Below the pieces are notes generated by a model. That model worked only from the letters and a program-made list of their open reading frames with translations. It was not told the DNA's origin and made no database searches. A DNA stretch of 64,000 nucleotides, from contig NZ_AQWN01000005.1 of assembly GCF_000376385.1 (NCBI RefSeq), positions 213,462 through 277,461 of the forward strand, given 5' to 3'. Shown in pieces: positions 31,378 to 39,667 of this stretch; position 1 is the stretch's first letter; the number at the start of each line of letters is the position of its first letter. Source of the stretch: Desulfurispora thermophila DSM 16022 (GTDB taxonomy: Bacteria; Bacillota; Desulfotomaculia; Desulfotomaculales; Desulfurisporaceae). A program made the translations under genes and the position numbers.

Positions 31378-32220
31378 GTGCGCTGTGAGTGGCAGGAGAC
31401 GGATAACCCGGTATATAACCGCCTCATGAAACAGTTTGTTGAGCGTGTTGCCAGATATGCTCGGGGCAGTAGTTATGGTTATCGCCAGGCGAAGTTCTTG
31501 AAGTTTAAATTGTTTCTGGAATACACCAGCGAATGGTACGACCTGCAGGACATCCGTAATATCCAGCCCAAGCACGTGGCGGCATTTATCAGGCGCAGGA
31601 AAGAGAAAGGTATTTCCAGGTCAACCATTCTTAAAGATATTTCGTATATACGCTTTTGGCACAAAATGATACCCCGTGCCCAGTATGCCATCCCGGACAA
31701 TGAGCAGCTATTTTATCTGGCAGACAACATGAACAAAAACCTTTGCGATGAATTTCGAGACAATTATCGCCTGAAAGGTTACCAGAAAAACGATGGAGCG
31801 CACAAAAAGTACGGTCCACTGGCCAACATTGCCCCTACCGGCCAGGGAAGCTACAAAAACCTGCTTAACCAGCTAGACAAGGTATACCGAAAACTCCTGC
31901 ACAGCAAAGACAGGGGAGTGAGCCGGGATACATTGCAGCAGTACCGTTACAAGACTTGCAAAATCCTGGCTTTTTTAGCTGAGCAATTCAAACTGCAGAA
32001 AATGGTCAACGTTTCCGAAAAGCACCTGCAGGCTTATATCGAACACCGCCGGGCAGGCGGTGCAAAGGCAAAGGACACCGCAATAAAGCAGGAAATCAGT
32101 GCTTTGAAATATTTCCTGCAGAATATGGAACAGTGGCAGAAAAAGGAAGAAAAGAGAATGCGGAAGCTGAGACTGTCACAAAACATAGACGGTGCGGATG
32201 CTGCTGCGGTATCGCAGTAG
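31378..32220 (+). CDS. Integrase-related protein with two core-binding domains, no catalytic domain
   Basis: 280 residues from GTG 31378 after AGGAGGG. Two tandem SAM-like core-binding segments are visible: residues 1-110 (FKLFLEYTSEWYDLQDIRNI, then KHVAAFIRRRKEKG) and 155-270 (ILAFLAEQFKLQKMVNVSEK, then HLQAYIEHRR). The second closely resembles the N-terminal domain of the recombinase encoded next. The catalytic Arg-His-Tyr domain is missing, so it may act as a DNA-binding partner or directionality factor. Confidence 0.7.
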   Translation: MRCEWQETDNPVYNRLMKQFVERVARYARGSSYGYRQAKFLKFKLFLEYTSEWYDLQDIRNIQPKHVAAFIRRRKEKGISRSTILKDISYIRFWHKMIPRAQYAIPDNEQLFYLADNMNKNLCDEFRDNYRLKGYQKNDGAHKKYGPLANIAPTGQGSYKNLLNQLDKVYRKLLHSKDRGVSRDTLQQYRYKTCKILAFLAEQFKLQKMVNVSEKHLQAYIEHRRAGGAKAKDTAIKQEISALKYFLQNMEQWQKKEEKRMRKLRLSQNIDGADAAAVSQ

Positions 32221-32235
32221 TGGTAGGTGGTACCA

Positions 32236-33150
32236 GTGGCTAAAAATGGTAAAAATGGTACCTATAAAAACCTGGAGGACCAGTTTAAAAAGGCTTTTCG
32301 TCAGGCTAAAAAAGCAAGCGATGGCATGGTCAGTGTCAAAAGCATCTACCGCTACCAGGAAAGTATGAAGAACTTCATGGCATTTTGCGCTGAACAGTTC
32401 TATTTGCAAAAACTGGCTAAAATTCAAGAAAAGCATTTGCGGGCCTACATTGAACATCGCCGAGCGGAGGGCACGGCGGAGAAAACCATCAAAAATGACA
32501 TTGCAGCCATTCGGTTCTTTCACCGGTATATGGATGCCAAATACAAACTACCGGACAATAAGGCCCTGGGACTTATGTCCACGCCGAACGGGGGTAAAGA
32601 CAGGTCCTGGACGGACCGGGAATACCATAAGATGCTCAAACTGGCCCGCACTGCCGGTCGGGAGGATGTGGTCTGTGCAATGCGCCTGGCACGGTACGCA
32701 GGCCTACGCCTGCACGAGATCACAAGACTATCCCGGCGGGATGCTGAGCGGGCAATTGAGCGGGGAGAAATGACAGTTAAAGGAAAGGGCGGCAAGGTCA
32801 GAGATGTTCTACTCAGCCCACGGGCCGCCCAGGCCCTCAAAGATGCCTGCCGCCTGCTGCCGGAGGAAGAAAAACTCTTCGTCCGCAAAGGTGAAAAAAC
32901 ACACCTGGTGAACCAGCGTATTCAGGGCTTCATCCGCAGGCACAGAAACAAAGTGGCCGAAAGCGGCCGCGGCGTTCGACTCACCATGCATGGTCTGCGC
33001 CATACATATGCACGCGAACTGTACTTTGCCCAGGTCCGCAGGTGGGTTATCAAGGGGCGGCGCAAATACGACCGCAGGGCCATGTATGAGGTATCAAGAC
33101 AACTGGGGCATGGCAGGTGGGAGGTAACAAGAATATATTTGGGAGGGTAG
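32236..33150 (+). CDS. Tyrosine recombinase
   Basis: 304 residues from GTG 32236. Core-binding domain (NFMAFCAEQFYLQKLAKIQE) at 30-110, then catalytic domain with Arg in YAGLRLHEITR, HGLRHTY, and GHGRWEVTRIYLGG with the nucleophile Tyr three residues before the stop. Resembles the Integrase_1 group used by integrative elements. A terminator follows immediately. It probably acts with the preceding double core-binding protein. Confidence 0.85.
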   Translation: MAKNGKNGTYKNLEDQFKKAFRQAKKASDGMVSVKSIYRYQESMKNFMAFCAEQFYLQKLAKIQEKHLRAYIEHRRAEGTAEKTIKNDIAAIRFFHRYMDAKYKLPDNKALGLMSTPNGGKDRSWTDREYHKMLKLARTAGREDVVCAMRLARYAGLRLHEITRLSRRDAERAIERGEMTVKGKGGKVRDVLLSPRAAQALKDACRLLPEEEKLFVRKGEKTHLVNQRIQGFIRRHRNKVAESGRGVRLTMHGLRHTYARELYFAQVRRWVIKGRRKYDRRAMYEVSRQLGHGRWEVTRIYLGG

Positions 33151-33182
33151 ACCGGGAAATCGCCCGGTTTTTTCTTTTTTTC
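33151..33182 (+). terminator. Rho-independent terminator
   Basis: ACCGGG-AAATCG-CCCGGT followed by TTTTTTCTTTTTTT, right at the stop of the tyrosine recombinase gene. Confidence 0.85.
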
Positions 33183-33268
33183 AACGGCAAGTGAGCATTA
33201 TTTACCAGGAAAGTGAGGGTCGAGAGCGGCATAACATGGCAACAAATGCAAAGGAGTGTGATGCTTTT

Positions 33269-33475
33269 ATGTCACAAAAAAGAAAGTGCGGTAACCTCAT
33301 TGAGGTCGAGGTAGTATATGCGGGAAAAGACGCTACTGCTTTAGATCGGGTTTACAAATACATGGCCCAAAAAATGTTAGAGAGGAAAATGGTAGAAAGG
33401 GTGAAAGGTAGTTGCGGGCAGCAATCTACATCAGGGTCAGTACTGACGATCAGGTCAGACACGGGTACAGCTTAA
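33269..33475 (+). CDS. Small protein preceding the serine recombinase
   Basis: 68 residues from ATG 33269, with AAGGAG upstream. Starts MSQKRKCGNLIEVEVVYAGK and overlaps the start of the recombinase by about 60 bp in another frame. Unknown; the overlap suggests translational coupling. Confidence 0.45.
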   Translation: MSQKRKCGNLIEVEVVYAGKDATALDRVYKYMAQKMLERKMVERVKGSCGQQSTSGSVLTIRSDTGTA

Positions 33476-34926
33476 GCGACCAGCGCGAGGCCTGCAGTAA
33501 ACGTGCAAAGGATCTGGGTGCCGCGACAATTATGGAATTTGCAGATGAAGGAATATCCGGGGCTATTCTTAATCGCCCCGGTTTGACTTCATTGCGCGAG
33601 GCTGTACGAGAAGGGCGCGTGGATGTGATAGTGGTGCGTGACCCGGACAGGTTGTCGCGCAAACTAAGCCACCAGTTATTATTAACCGAAGAATTTGAAA
33701 AAGCGGGAGTTAAGTTAGAGTTTATAGACTTTGAGTGGCACAATACCTCGGACGGCAGGCTCTTTTATGCTATTCGCGGTGCCATTGCTGAGTATGAAAA
33801 AGAAAAAATTCGCGAACGGACAATCAGAGGTAAAGACCAAAAAGCTATGCTGGGCGGTATACCGATAAATTTTTGCGCCTACGGTTTTGAATATAATCCC
33901 GAAAATGGCCAAGTAACAATTAATGAAAAAGAAGCTGCAGTGGTCAAAGATATATTTCGATGGTTTGTTATTGAGGACATAGGCTATAACGGTATAGCAA
34001 AAAGGCTTAACACTACAGGTATACCGACCAAAAAAGGTAGAAAATGGCATAAACAGGTTATTGCCCAAATAATAAGAAACCCCGTTTACAAAGGAAAGTG
34101 GAAGTATAAAAACTACTTTATAAATGTGCCGGCTATTGTTTCAGAACAGTTATGGGAAGAAGCACAACAGCGCGCCAAAGATGCTAAAAGGTTATGGTCT
34201 GGCAAAAAACGTCTCAATTACCTACTTACTGGTATTATAATGTGCGGGGATTGCGGTAATTCCATGTGTGGGGCGTTTGTCACCTGGTGGGGGCGTAGAA
34301 TAAAGCGCTATACATGCTACAGGGGAACAGAAGGAGTTACAAACATAGGATGTAAACCATTGAAATACGTTATGGCTGAACCAATTGACCGGGCAGTTTG
34401 GGAACAGGTATGCGAATGGATTAAAGACCCGCATAAACTTGCTGAAAGCGTACAAAACAGCATAGATAATACCGAAATCCTGGCTGAGCTTAAGAGAATA
34501 GACAAGCACCTTCAAGATTGCGAGAAAGGGAGAGAGGCTATATTAGATGCTTTGGCATCCGGGTTATTGGAATTGGATCATACGGTTAAAAACAGGCTTA
34601 CTTCAATAAAAAACAGAAAACAGCAATTGGAAAAGCGCAAAGAGGAACTCGAAGCAGCTTTAAATCACCGCCTAAATATAAGCGACACGCTGAATAATGC
34701 GCTAGAAATTGCGCAATCTTATGTTGATAGACTGGATAGTCTGTCATTTGAAGAAAAAAAAGCTATTATAAGGCAACTGGTGTCTCAGGTAATTGTCGTT
34801 GGTCGTAATAGCCCACCGGGAGCAAAACGAAAAACAAGGCTTAAAATAACCATAGTCACCAGATTCCCTGAAATAGCCATACAAAAAACCCCAAAACACG
34901 GCAAGGGTAAAGAGGATATGGTTTAG
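33412..34926 (+). CDS. spoIVCA: Large serine recombinase, SpoIVCA-type sigK-element excisase
   Basis: 504 residues from TTG 33412. The resolvase domain shows the catalytic Ser in YIRVSTDDQ, then RDPDRLSRK and the long E helix; next a recombinase domain (NPVYKGKWKYK), a zinc ribbon with CGDCGNSMCG, and a coiled coil (about 360-430). It ends 24 bp from the broken end of the sigK 5' half and faces it, as spoIVCA does in the skin element of Bacillus subtilis. By that analogy it excises the element in the mother cell to rebuild sigK. Specific role inferred from position. Confidence 0.8.
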   Translation: MRAAIYIRVSTDDQVRHGYSLSDQREACSKRAKDLGAATIMEFADEGISGAILNRPGLTSLREAVREGRVDVIVVRDPDRLSRKLSHQLLLTEEFEKAGVKLEFIDFEWHNTSDGRLFYAIRGAIAEYEKEKIRERTIRGKDQKAMLGGIPINFCAYGFEYNPENGQVTINEKEAAVVKDIFRWFVIEDIGYNGIAKRLNTTGIPTKKGRKWHKQVIAQIIRNPVYKGKWKYKNYFINVPAIVSEQLWEEAQQRAKDAKRLWSGKKRLNYLLTGIIMCGDCGNSMCGAFVTWWGRRIKRYTCYRGTEGVTNIGCKPLKYVMAEPIDRAVWEQVCEWIKDPHKLAESVQNSIDNTEILAELKRIDKHLQDCEKGREAILDALASGLLELDHTVKNRLTSIKNRKQQLEKRKEELEAALNHRLNISDTLNNALEIAQSYVDRLDSLSFEEKKAIIRQLVSQVIVVGRNSPPGAKRKTRLKITIVTRFPEIAIQKTPKHGKGKEDMV

Positions 34927-34949
34927 CAAGCAAATATAATGCCAGATTG

Positions 34950-35318
34950 TCAATGCATGGGGTCAGTCATAAGCATGTCATTTTCCACACAGCGGCAGGC
35001 GTATGTGGCCAGGCGGGTACCCTTATCAGGGCGGTAGGTGTCCAGCGCTTTCAACAGACCGATGGTGCCGATGGAAATCAGGTCGTCGGCCAGTTCGCTG
35101 CCCAGGTCGAATTTTTTGACCACGTGCGCCACCAGACGCAGGTTGTGCCTGGTCAGGATATCGCGCGATTCTTTGTCGCCCTGTAGCATTTTTTCAATGT
35201 AACGGCTTTCTTCTTCTTCAGAAAGAGGATGGGGAAAAGCGTTGGTGGTGATATAGGAAACCAGCAACGTCAAACCGCTGGTGAACAGCGTTAGTAATGT
35301 CCAAATACCGGCCAGCAT
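34950..35318 (-). pseudogene. sigK: sigK 5' half (RNA polymerase sigma-K, interrupted)
   Basis: Mother-cell sigma factor of late sporulation. From ATG 35318 there is a hydrophobic pro-sequence ([20 protein letters not shown]), then [12 protein letters not shown] and the region-2 core [34 protein letters not shown], and [13 protein letters not shown]. The normal sequence ends there and five foreign residues lead to a stop. About 120 residues remain; the DNA-binding C-terminal half should lie at the far end of the intervening element, outside the window. A longer start at 35348 exists, but AGGAGGG lies after it and the 28 residues before NAF match the family from 35318. Confidence 0.88.
34960..34990. 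other. Probable attachment site of the sigK intervening element
   Basis: The point where sigK homology ends (after ENDML, near 34975). The minus strand reads GAAAATGACATGCTTATG; it contains AATGA, the core reported for the Bacillus skin element. Exact crossover cannot be fixed without the other end. Confidence 0.55.
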
Positions 35319-35480
35319 GGAGTATTCAGTACCCTCCTTCCCGCTCATTGCTTACATAGTATTGATGGTTTATTTTATCGGTGCCTGTCTTTAAGTACCG
35401 GGGAGTATTTTCAGGCCACTTCTTTTCTATTGCTATTTTGCATACTGATTAACAAACAGGTGCGAAAGGGGCGGCTGGGG

Positions 35481-36218
35481 ATGCGCATTTACATCTGGCG
35501 ACGGCAGAAGATAGGGAAAACGATCTTGCTGGCCCTGGGGGTGCTCTTGCTGGCGCTGGCCTGCTGTAAGTATTGGCGTGCGTCACTGCCGGCCAGTGCT
35601 CCTGTTTACTGCGGTGATCCGGGTGTTCCTCATGTGGCATTGACAGTAAATGTTTTCTGGGGCGAGGAATATTTACCGGCCATGCTGGATATTATGCAAA
35701 AATACAATGTGCGCGCTACCTTTTTCCTGGGCGGCAGCTGGGTGAGAAAGTTTCCCGCCCTGGCCCGGAGTATTGCTCAGGCCGGTCATGAACTGGGCAA
35801 TCACAGCTATTCCCACCCTTATCCCGACCGGCTGTCCCGGGAAGCCAACCAGAAAGAGATCCTGCGGGCAGAAGAAGAAATCTTCCAGGCCACAGGCCAG
35901 CGCACCAGGCTCTATGCTCCCCCTTACGGGGAAAAGGGGAAAGCGGTGCTGGATGCAGCGGCCGGTTTGGGGTATACCACCATCCTGTGGTCGGTGGATA
36001 CTATTGATTGGCAGCGGCCTTCTCCCCGGATCATCACCCGGCGGGTGTTGGATAAGGTTCATAACGGGGCGATTATCTTGATGCACCCCACTGCTCCCAC
36101 TGTGCAGGCTTTGCCGGAGATAATCAGCGGCCTGCGGGCCAGAGGGTATATACCGGTGACCGTCTCGCAACTTCTGCAGCGCGGGCAGACGCGGGAACAG
36201 AATGCTGGACGGCACTGA
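35481..36218 (+). CDS. ylxY: YlxY-like polysaccharide deacetylase family sporulation protein
   Basis: About 245 residues from ATG 35481. One N-terminal membrane helix (TILLALGVLLLALACCKYW) anchors an extracellular NodB domain. Motif 2 (HELGNHSYSH) and motif 3 (YAPPYGEKG) are present, but motif 1, normally TFDDG, reads TVNVFWGEEY, so the catalytic Asp is missing as in YlxY proteins. Activity may be altered or lost. The gene order ylxY-mlpA-ymxH-dpaAB-asd-dapG-dapA is as in Bacillus, supporting the name. Confidence 0.8.
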   Translation: MRIYIWRRQKIGKTILLALGVLLLALACCKYWRASLPASAPVYCGDPGVPHVALTVNVFWGEEYLPAMLDIMQKYNVRATFFLGGSWVRKFPALARSIAQAGHELGNHSYSHPYPDRLSREANQKEILRAEEEIFQATGQRTRLYAPPYGEKGKAVLDAAAGLGYTTILWSVDTIDWQRPSPRIITRRVLDKVHNGAIILMHPTAPTVQALPEIISGLRARGYIPVTVSQLLQRGQTREQNAGRH

Positions 36219-36335
36219 GAGTGTTAGAGCCGGTCTATATGCCGTCCCGAAATGTTTGCCGGCAGATCGTATAGAAGTAGGGAAAAGTATGGTATAATAC
36301 GTCAGGTAACCAGTTTGAGGAGGAAGAAAGAAGGT

Positions 36336-37595
36336 ATGATTAAGACTACACTGCTGGATAACGGTGTACAGCTTTTAACCGAAGATATTCCCCATGTTCG
36401 TTCCGTGGCCATAGGAGTCTGGGTCAATGTGGGATCGCGGGATGAGGAGGACCGGGTGGCCGGTATCAGCCACTTTATTGAACACTTGATGTTCAAGGGG
36501 ACCGAAAAACGCACGCCCCGGCAGATTGCCGAGGCGCTGGATGCGGTGGGCGGCCAGCTCAATGCTTTTACCACCAAGGAGTATACCTGCTATTATGCCC
36601 GGGTGCTGGATGAGCACATTGATCTGGCCCTGGACGTGCTGACCGATATGATCTTCGGCTCCCGCCTGGCCGCCGAGGATATTGACCGGGAGCGGAATGT
36701 CATCCTGGAAGAGATCAAAATGTATGAAGACGCCCCCGATGAGCTGGTGCACGATGTGTTCACCAGCACCATCTGGCAGGGGCATGTGCTGGGCCGGCCC
36801 ATCATCGGGCGCAGTGAGGTGATTGCCAGCCTGAGCCGGGAAGACATCCTGGATTACTACCACCGCTACTATGTGCCCGAAAACATGATTGTGGCCGTGG
36901 CCGGCAATATTGACCACGCCCAGGTGGTGGAGAAAACAGGCAAATACTTTACCGGACGCCGGGGTGTGAAGCAGCAGCGCCAGCTTACCCCGCCCCTGCC
37001 GCAGCGGCAGGTGAACTGCCGCAGCAAGGATACCGAACAAGTGCACCTGTGCGTGGGGGCGCCGGGATTACCCCTGGATCATGAGCAGGTCTATGTATAC
37101 CAGTTGATCAACACCATCCTGGGGGGCGGTATCAGCTCCCGCCTTTTTCAAACCATCCGGGAACAGCGCGGCCTGGTCTATTCGGTTTATTCATATCACA
37201 GCTCCTACCATGATGCCGGGCTGTTTTGTGTTTACGCCGGTCTTTCCCGGCAAAACGTGCCGGCAACTCTGGAGCTGATTATGAAAGAAATAAACGATAT
37301 CCGGCAGGGCGGGATAAAAAGTGAGGAACTGCGCCGGGCCAAGGATCAATTGAAAGGTAATTTGCTGCTTAGCCTGGAGAGTGTGAATACGCGCATGAGC
37401 CGCCTGGGCAAGTCCCAGCTCTACCTGGGCAAGGTGGTGCTGCCCGATGAAATCGTGCAGCGGGTGGAGGAGGTTACGGAAGAGGATATCATGCGGCTGG
37501 CACAGGAAAAGCTGCCGGCGGAGGCGTTTTCCCTGGCCCTGATCGGCCCCTGGGACGATTGCCGGCTGCTGGAGCAGATTATCAACCAGGCATAA
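36336..37595 (+). CDS. mlpA: M16-family zinc peptidase (MlpA/YmxG)
   Basis: About 419 residues. The inverted zinc motif HFIEH is at about residue 46, with the downstream Glu in ERNVILEEIKMYEDAPDE. The C-terminal half has the usual non-catalytic M16 repeat (ILGGGISSRLFQTIREQRGL). The family processes peptides or misfolded proteins and in Bacillus lies in this sporulation/DAP locus. GAGGAGGAAG precedes ATG 36336, and TATAAT at about 36293 may be its -10. Confidence 0.88.
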   Translation: MIKTTLLDNGVQLLTEDIPHVRSVAIGVWVNVGSRDEEDRVAGISHFIEHLMFKGTEKRTPRQIAEALDAVGGQLNAFTTKEYTCYYARVLDEHIDLALDVLTDMIFGSRLAAEDIDRERNVILEEIKMYEDAPDELVHDVFTSTIWQGHVLGRPIIGRSEVIASLSREDILDYYHRYYVPENMIVAVAGNIDHAQVVEKTGKYFTGRRGVKQQRQLTPPLPQRQVNCRSKDTEQVHLCVGAPGLPLDHEQVYVYQLINTILGGGISSRLFQTIREQRGLVYSVYSYHSSYHDAGLFCVYAGLSRQNVPATLELIMKEINDIRQGGIKSEELRRAKDQLKGNLLLSLESVNTRMSRLGKSQLYLGKVVLPDEIVQRVEEVTEEDIMRLAQEKLPAEAFSLALIGPWDDCRLLEQIINQA

Positions 37596-37924
37596 ACCTG
37601 TCCCACCTCTCATATTAATCTGTAACAGCGTTACTGGCCGGATATGGCGAGCCGCCGGGTGTGCCTTTCCTGAGCGAGCCCGTCTGGAGTACCGGCTGCA
37701 GCACCCGGCGAGGGCGTGGCAGCGGGCCGGGAGGCGCGGACAGGACGTCCGCGCCAGCCCCAGTTGAGACAGGATGTCGAATCTGGGGTGGCCCGGCCCG
37801 CCCGCGGCCGAACCGCCGGTGCTGCCCGGTACGAAATTCGGGCGAGCGAAGGGTGCACACCCGGCGCGGGGCGGTTTGAACGGCGCTGTAGTCCCATATT
37901 ATGTGTGGGAGGTGGGTCGCTGGT
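37596..37924. other. GC-rich structured intergenic region
   Basis: No credible gene. Long-range pairs include CCGCCGGGTGTGC (about 37652) with GCACACCCGGCG (about 37854) and GCGCGGAC...GTCCGCGC (37734-37755). May be a stable RNA or a genomic foldback repeat between mlpA and the next gene. Confidence 0.45.
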
Positions 37925-38254
37925 ATGTCGTGGGCATTTGTCCTGTCGCTGCTGGCCGTGCTGGCCCTGGTGTACTTTTCCCTGCGGGAGCGGGTGCGGC
38001 TGCGTGTGCTGCGCAACAAAAAAGGGTGGGACGAACAGAGCAGCAAAGTAACTCCTTTTTCCGAAGCGCTGACCAATCTGATCGGTATGGCCGGGGGAAT
38101 CTACCTGTCGCTGATGGTATTTTTCTCTTTCCTGGAGCTGGATTTGCCCTCGCGGGTGCGGATTCTAAGCCTGTACGTGGAGCCGGTGGCCGCCGTTTCT
38201 TTTGCTCTGGCCCTGGTGCAGCCCTTTGTTTTGCGCCTGATTAAGCGCAGCTAG
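37925..38254 (+). CDS. Small membrane protein of the DAP/sporulation locus
   Basis: 109 residues with three hydrophobic segments (FVLSLLAVLALVYFSL; GIYLSLMVFFSFLEL; EPVAAVSFALALVQPFVLRL). GGGAGGTG precedes ATG 37925. No family recognised. It is directly followed by ymxH. Confidence 0.65.
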   Translation: MSWAFVLSLLAVLALVYFSLRERVRLRVLRNKKGWDEQSSKVTPFSEALTNLIGMAGGIYLSLMVFFSFLELDLPSRVRILSLYVEPVAAVSFALALVQPFVLRLIKRS

Positions 38255-38265
38255 GAGGCGGCTTT

Positions 38266-38535
38266 ATGCGCATGATGGAACTGGCCGGTAAAGAGATTAT
38301 CAACTTTCACAACGGGGCCCGCCTGGGTGTGGTGGGCGAAAGCGACCTGGACATTGATATCAGCAGCGGTCGCATCCGGGCCATCATTTTGCCCCGGCGC
38401 AATAACCTGCTCAACTTTTGGTTGGACAAACAGCATATGGTAATCCCCTGGGAAGCGGTGCGGAAAATTGGCCGGGAAGTGATTATTGTCGACTTGGACC
38501 AGACCAACCTGAATTTTCGCCGTTACCCCGCGTAA
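38266..38535 (+). CDS. ymxH: YlmC/YmxH-family PRC-barrel protein
   Basis: 89 residues. Starts MRMMELAGKEIINFHNGARL, with a GxVxxSDLDID-like segment and an IPWEAVRKIGREVIIVDL ending, as in YlmC/YmxH sporulation-associated PRC-barrel proteins. AGGAGG lies 8 nt before the ATG. Neighbours match the Bacillus order. Confidence 0.85.
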   Translation: MRMMELAGKEIINFHNGARLGVVGESDLDIDISSGRIRAIILPRRNNLLNFWLDKQHMVIPWEAVRKIGREVIIVDLDQTNLNFRRYPA

Positions 38536-38758
38536 GGCCGTGGCATTTTTTGCTGTGGCCTTTAGTTTTAGCTTTTTTCCTTGACATAATATGACCATTG
38601 TATAAAAATTAAAATTATACCGTGTAACAGTAGCGGGAGCGCTGGCAGCATGGTATTTGCGAATATTGTGTGCTGTATACATATGAGCGAGCAAATTGCC
38701 AACAGAGAGGGGGCCATGACCTGACTGCCGGATCGGATCAGCAGCAGGTTCGCGCAAA
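38536..38758. other. Intergenic region before dapB
   Basis: Starts with an imperfect terminator-like hairpin (GGCCGTGG...TGTGGCC, then T-rich). TTGACA near 38581 could be a -35 element. I looked for a lysine riboswitch and saw no convincing one. Confidence 0.45.
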
Positions 38759-39562
38759 ATGATTAAAGTGCTGGTAAGCGGTGCCGCCGGCCGCATGGGC
38801 CGGGAGGTACTCAAGACTGTTTTTCATTCTGACGACATGGTGCTGGTGAGCGCTGTGGACCCGGTCGCACCCGGGCAGTCTACCGCTGTTTTGACGGGCG
38901 TGGCTGATATGCAGCTGGTGGTGGAAGCCGACCTGGCCGAAGCCTTGAAGCGTCACTCGCCCGATGTCATGGTGGATTTTACCACGCCGCGCAGTGTGGC
39001 CGGCAATGTGGAACTGGCCTTGAATGCCGGTGTGCGCCCCGTGGTGGGCACTACCGGTCTGGCCGCGGCGGATATCGAACGGCTTTCCCGTCTGGCGGCG
39101 GAAAAGAAACTGGGGGGCATTATTGCGCCCAATTTTGCCATTGGGGCCATCTTGATGATGCAGTTTGCCGTAGCGGCCAGCAAGTATTTTCCCCATTGTG
39201 AGATTATCGAATTGCACCATGACCAGAAACTGGACGCTCCCTCGGGGACCGCGATCAAGACGGCCGAGCTGATTGCCGCCCGGCGGGGCGACTTTGTACA
39301 GGGGCTGCCGGCCGAGGTGGAGAAGATACCGGGTGCCCGCGGCGGCGAGTTCAGCGGCGGTATTCGCATCCACAGCGTGCGCCTGCCCGGCTTTGTCGCC
39401 CACCAGGAGGTTATTTTCGGCGGGCTGGGGCAGACGCTGACCATCCGGCACGACTCTATTTCCCGGGAATCCTTCATGCCCGGTGTGCAATTGGCCATCC
39501 GCCGGGTGATGGATTTGCAGGAATTGGTTTACGGCTTGGAGAAAGTCATCTTTGAGAATTGA
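38759..39562 (+). CDS. dapB: 4-hydroxy-tetrahydrodipicolinate reductase
   Basis: Reduces 4-hydroxy-tetrahydrodipicolinate with NAD(P)H in the lysine/diaminopimelate pathway. 267 residues: nucleotide-binding GAAGRMGREV at 8-17, catalytic ELHHDQKLDAPSGTA at about 155-170, which holds the paired His, the Lys and the GT motif. The ribosome site is weak. First of the run dapB-dpaA-dpaB-asd-dapG-dapA, all same strand. Confidence 0.95.
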   Translation: MIKVLVSGAAGRMGREVLKTVFHSDDMVLVSAVDPVAPGQSTAVLTGVADMQLVVEADLAEALKRHSPDVMVDFTTPRSVAGNVELALNAGVRPVVGTTGLAAADIERLSRLAAEKKLGGIIAPNFAIGAILMMQFAVAASKYFPHCEIIELHHDQKLDAPSGTAIKTAELIAARRGDFVQGLPAEVEKIPGARGGEFSGGIRIHSVRLPGFVAHQEVIFGGLGQTLTIRHDSISRESFMPGVQLAIRRVMDLQELVYGLEKVIFEN

Positions 39563-39667
39563 CCGGGCACCCCTGGAGAGCATATCCCGGGGGACAAGCA
39601 CCTCTTGATCGGGTGGCACATATATTGGGGTAAAATGTTAGACCTGGTCAGGAGGAGGTTTTAGGCC

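Noticed and set aside
38536..38758. Lysine riboswitch before dapB
   Set aside because: The region is too short and lacks the multi-helix pattern expected for that riboswitch.
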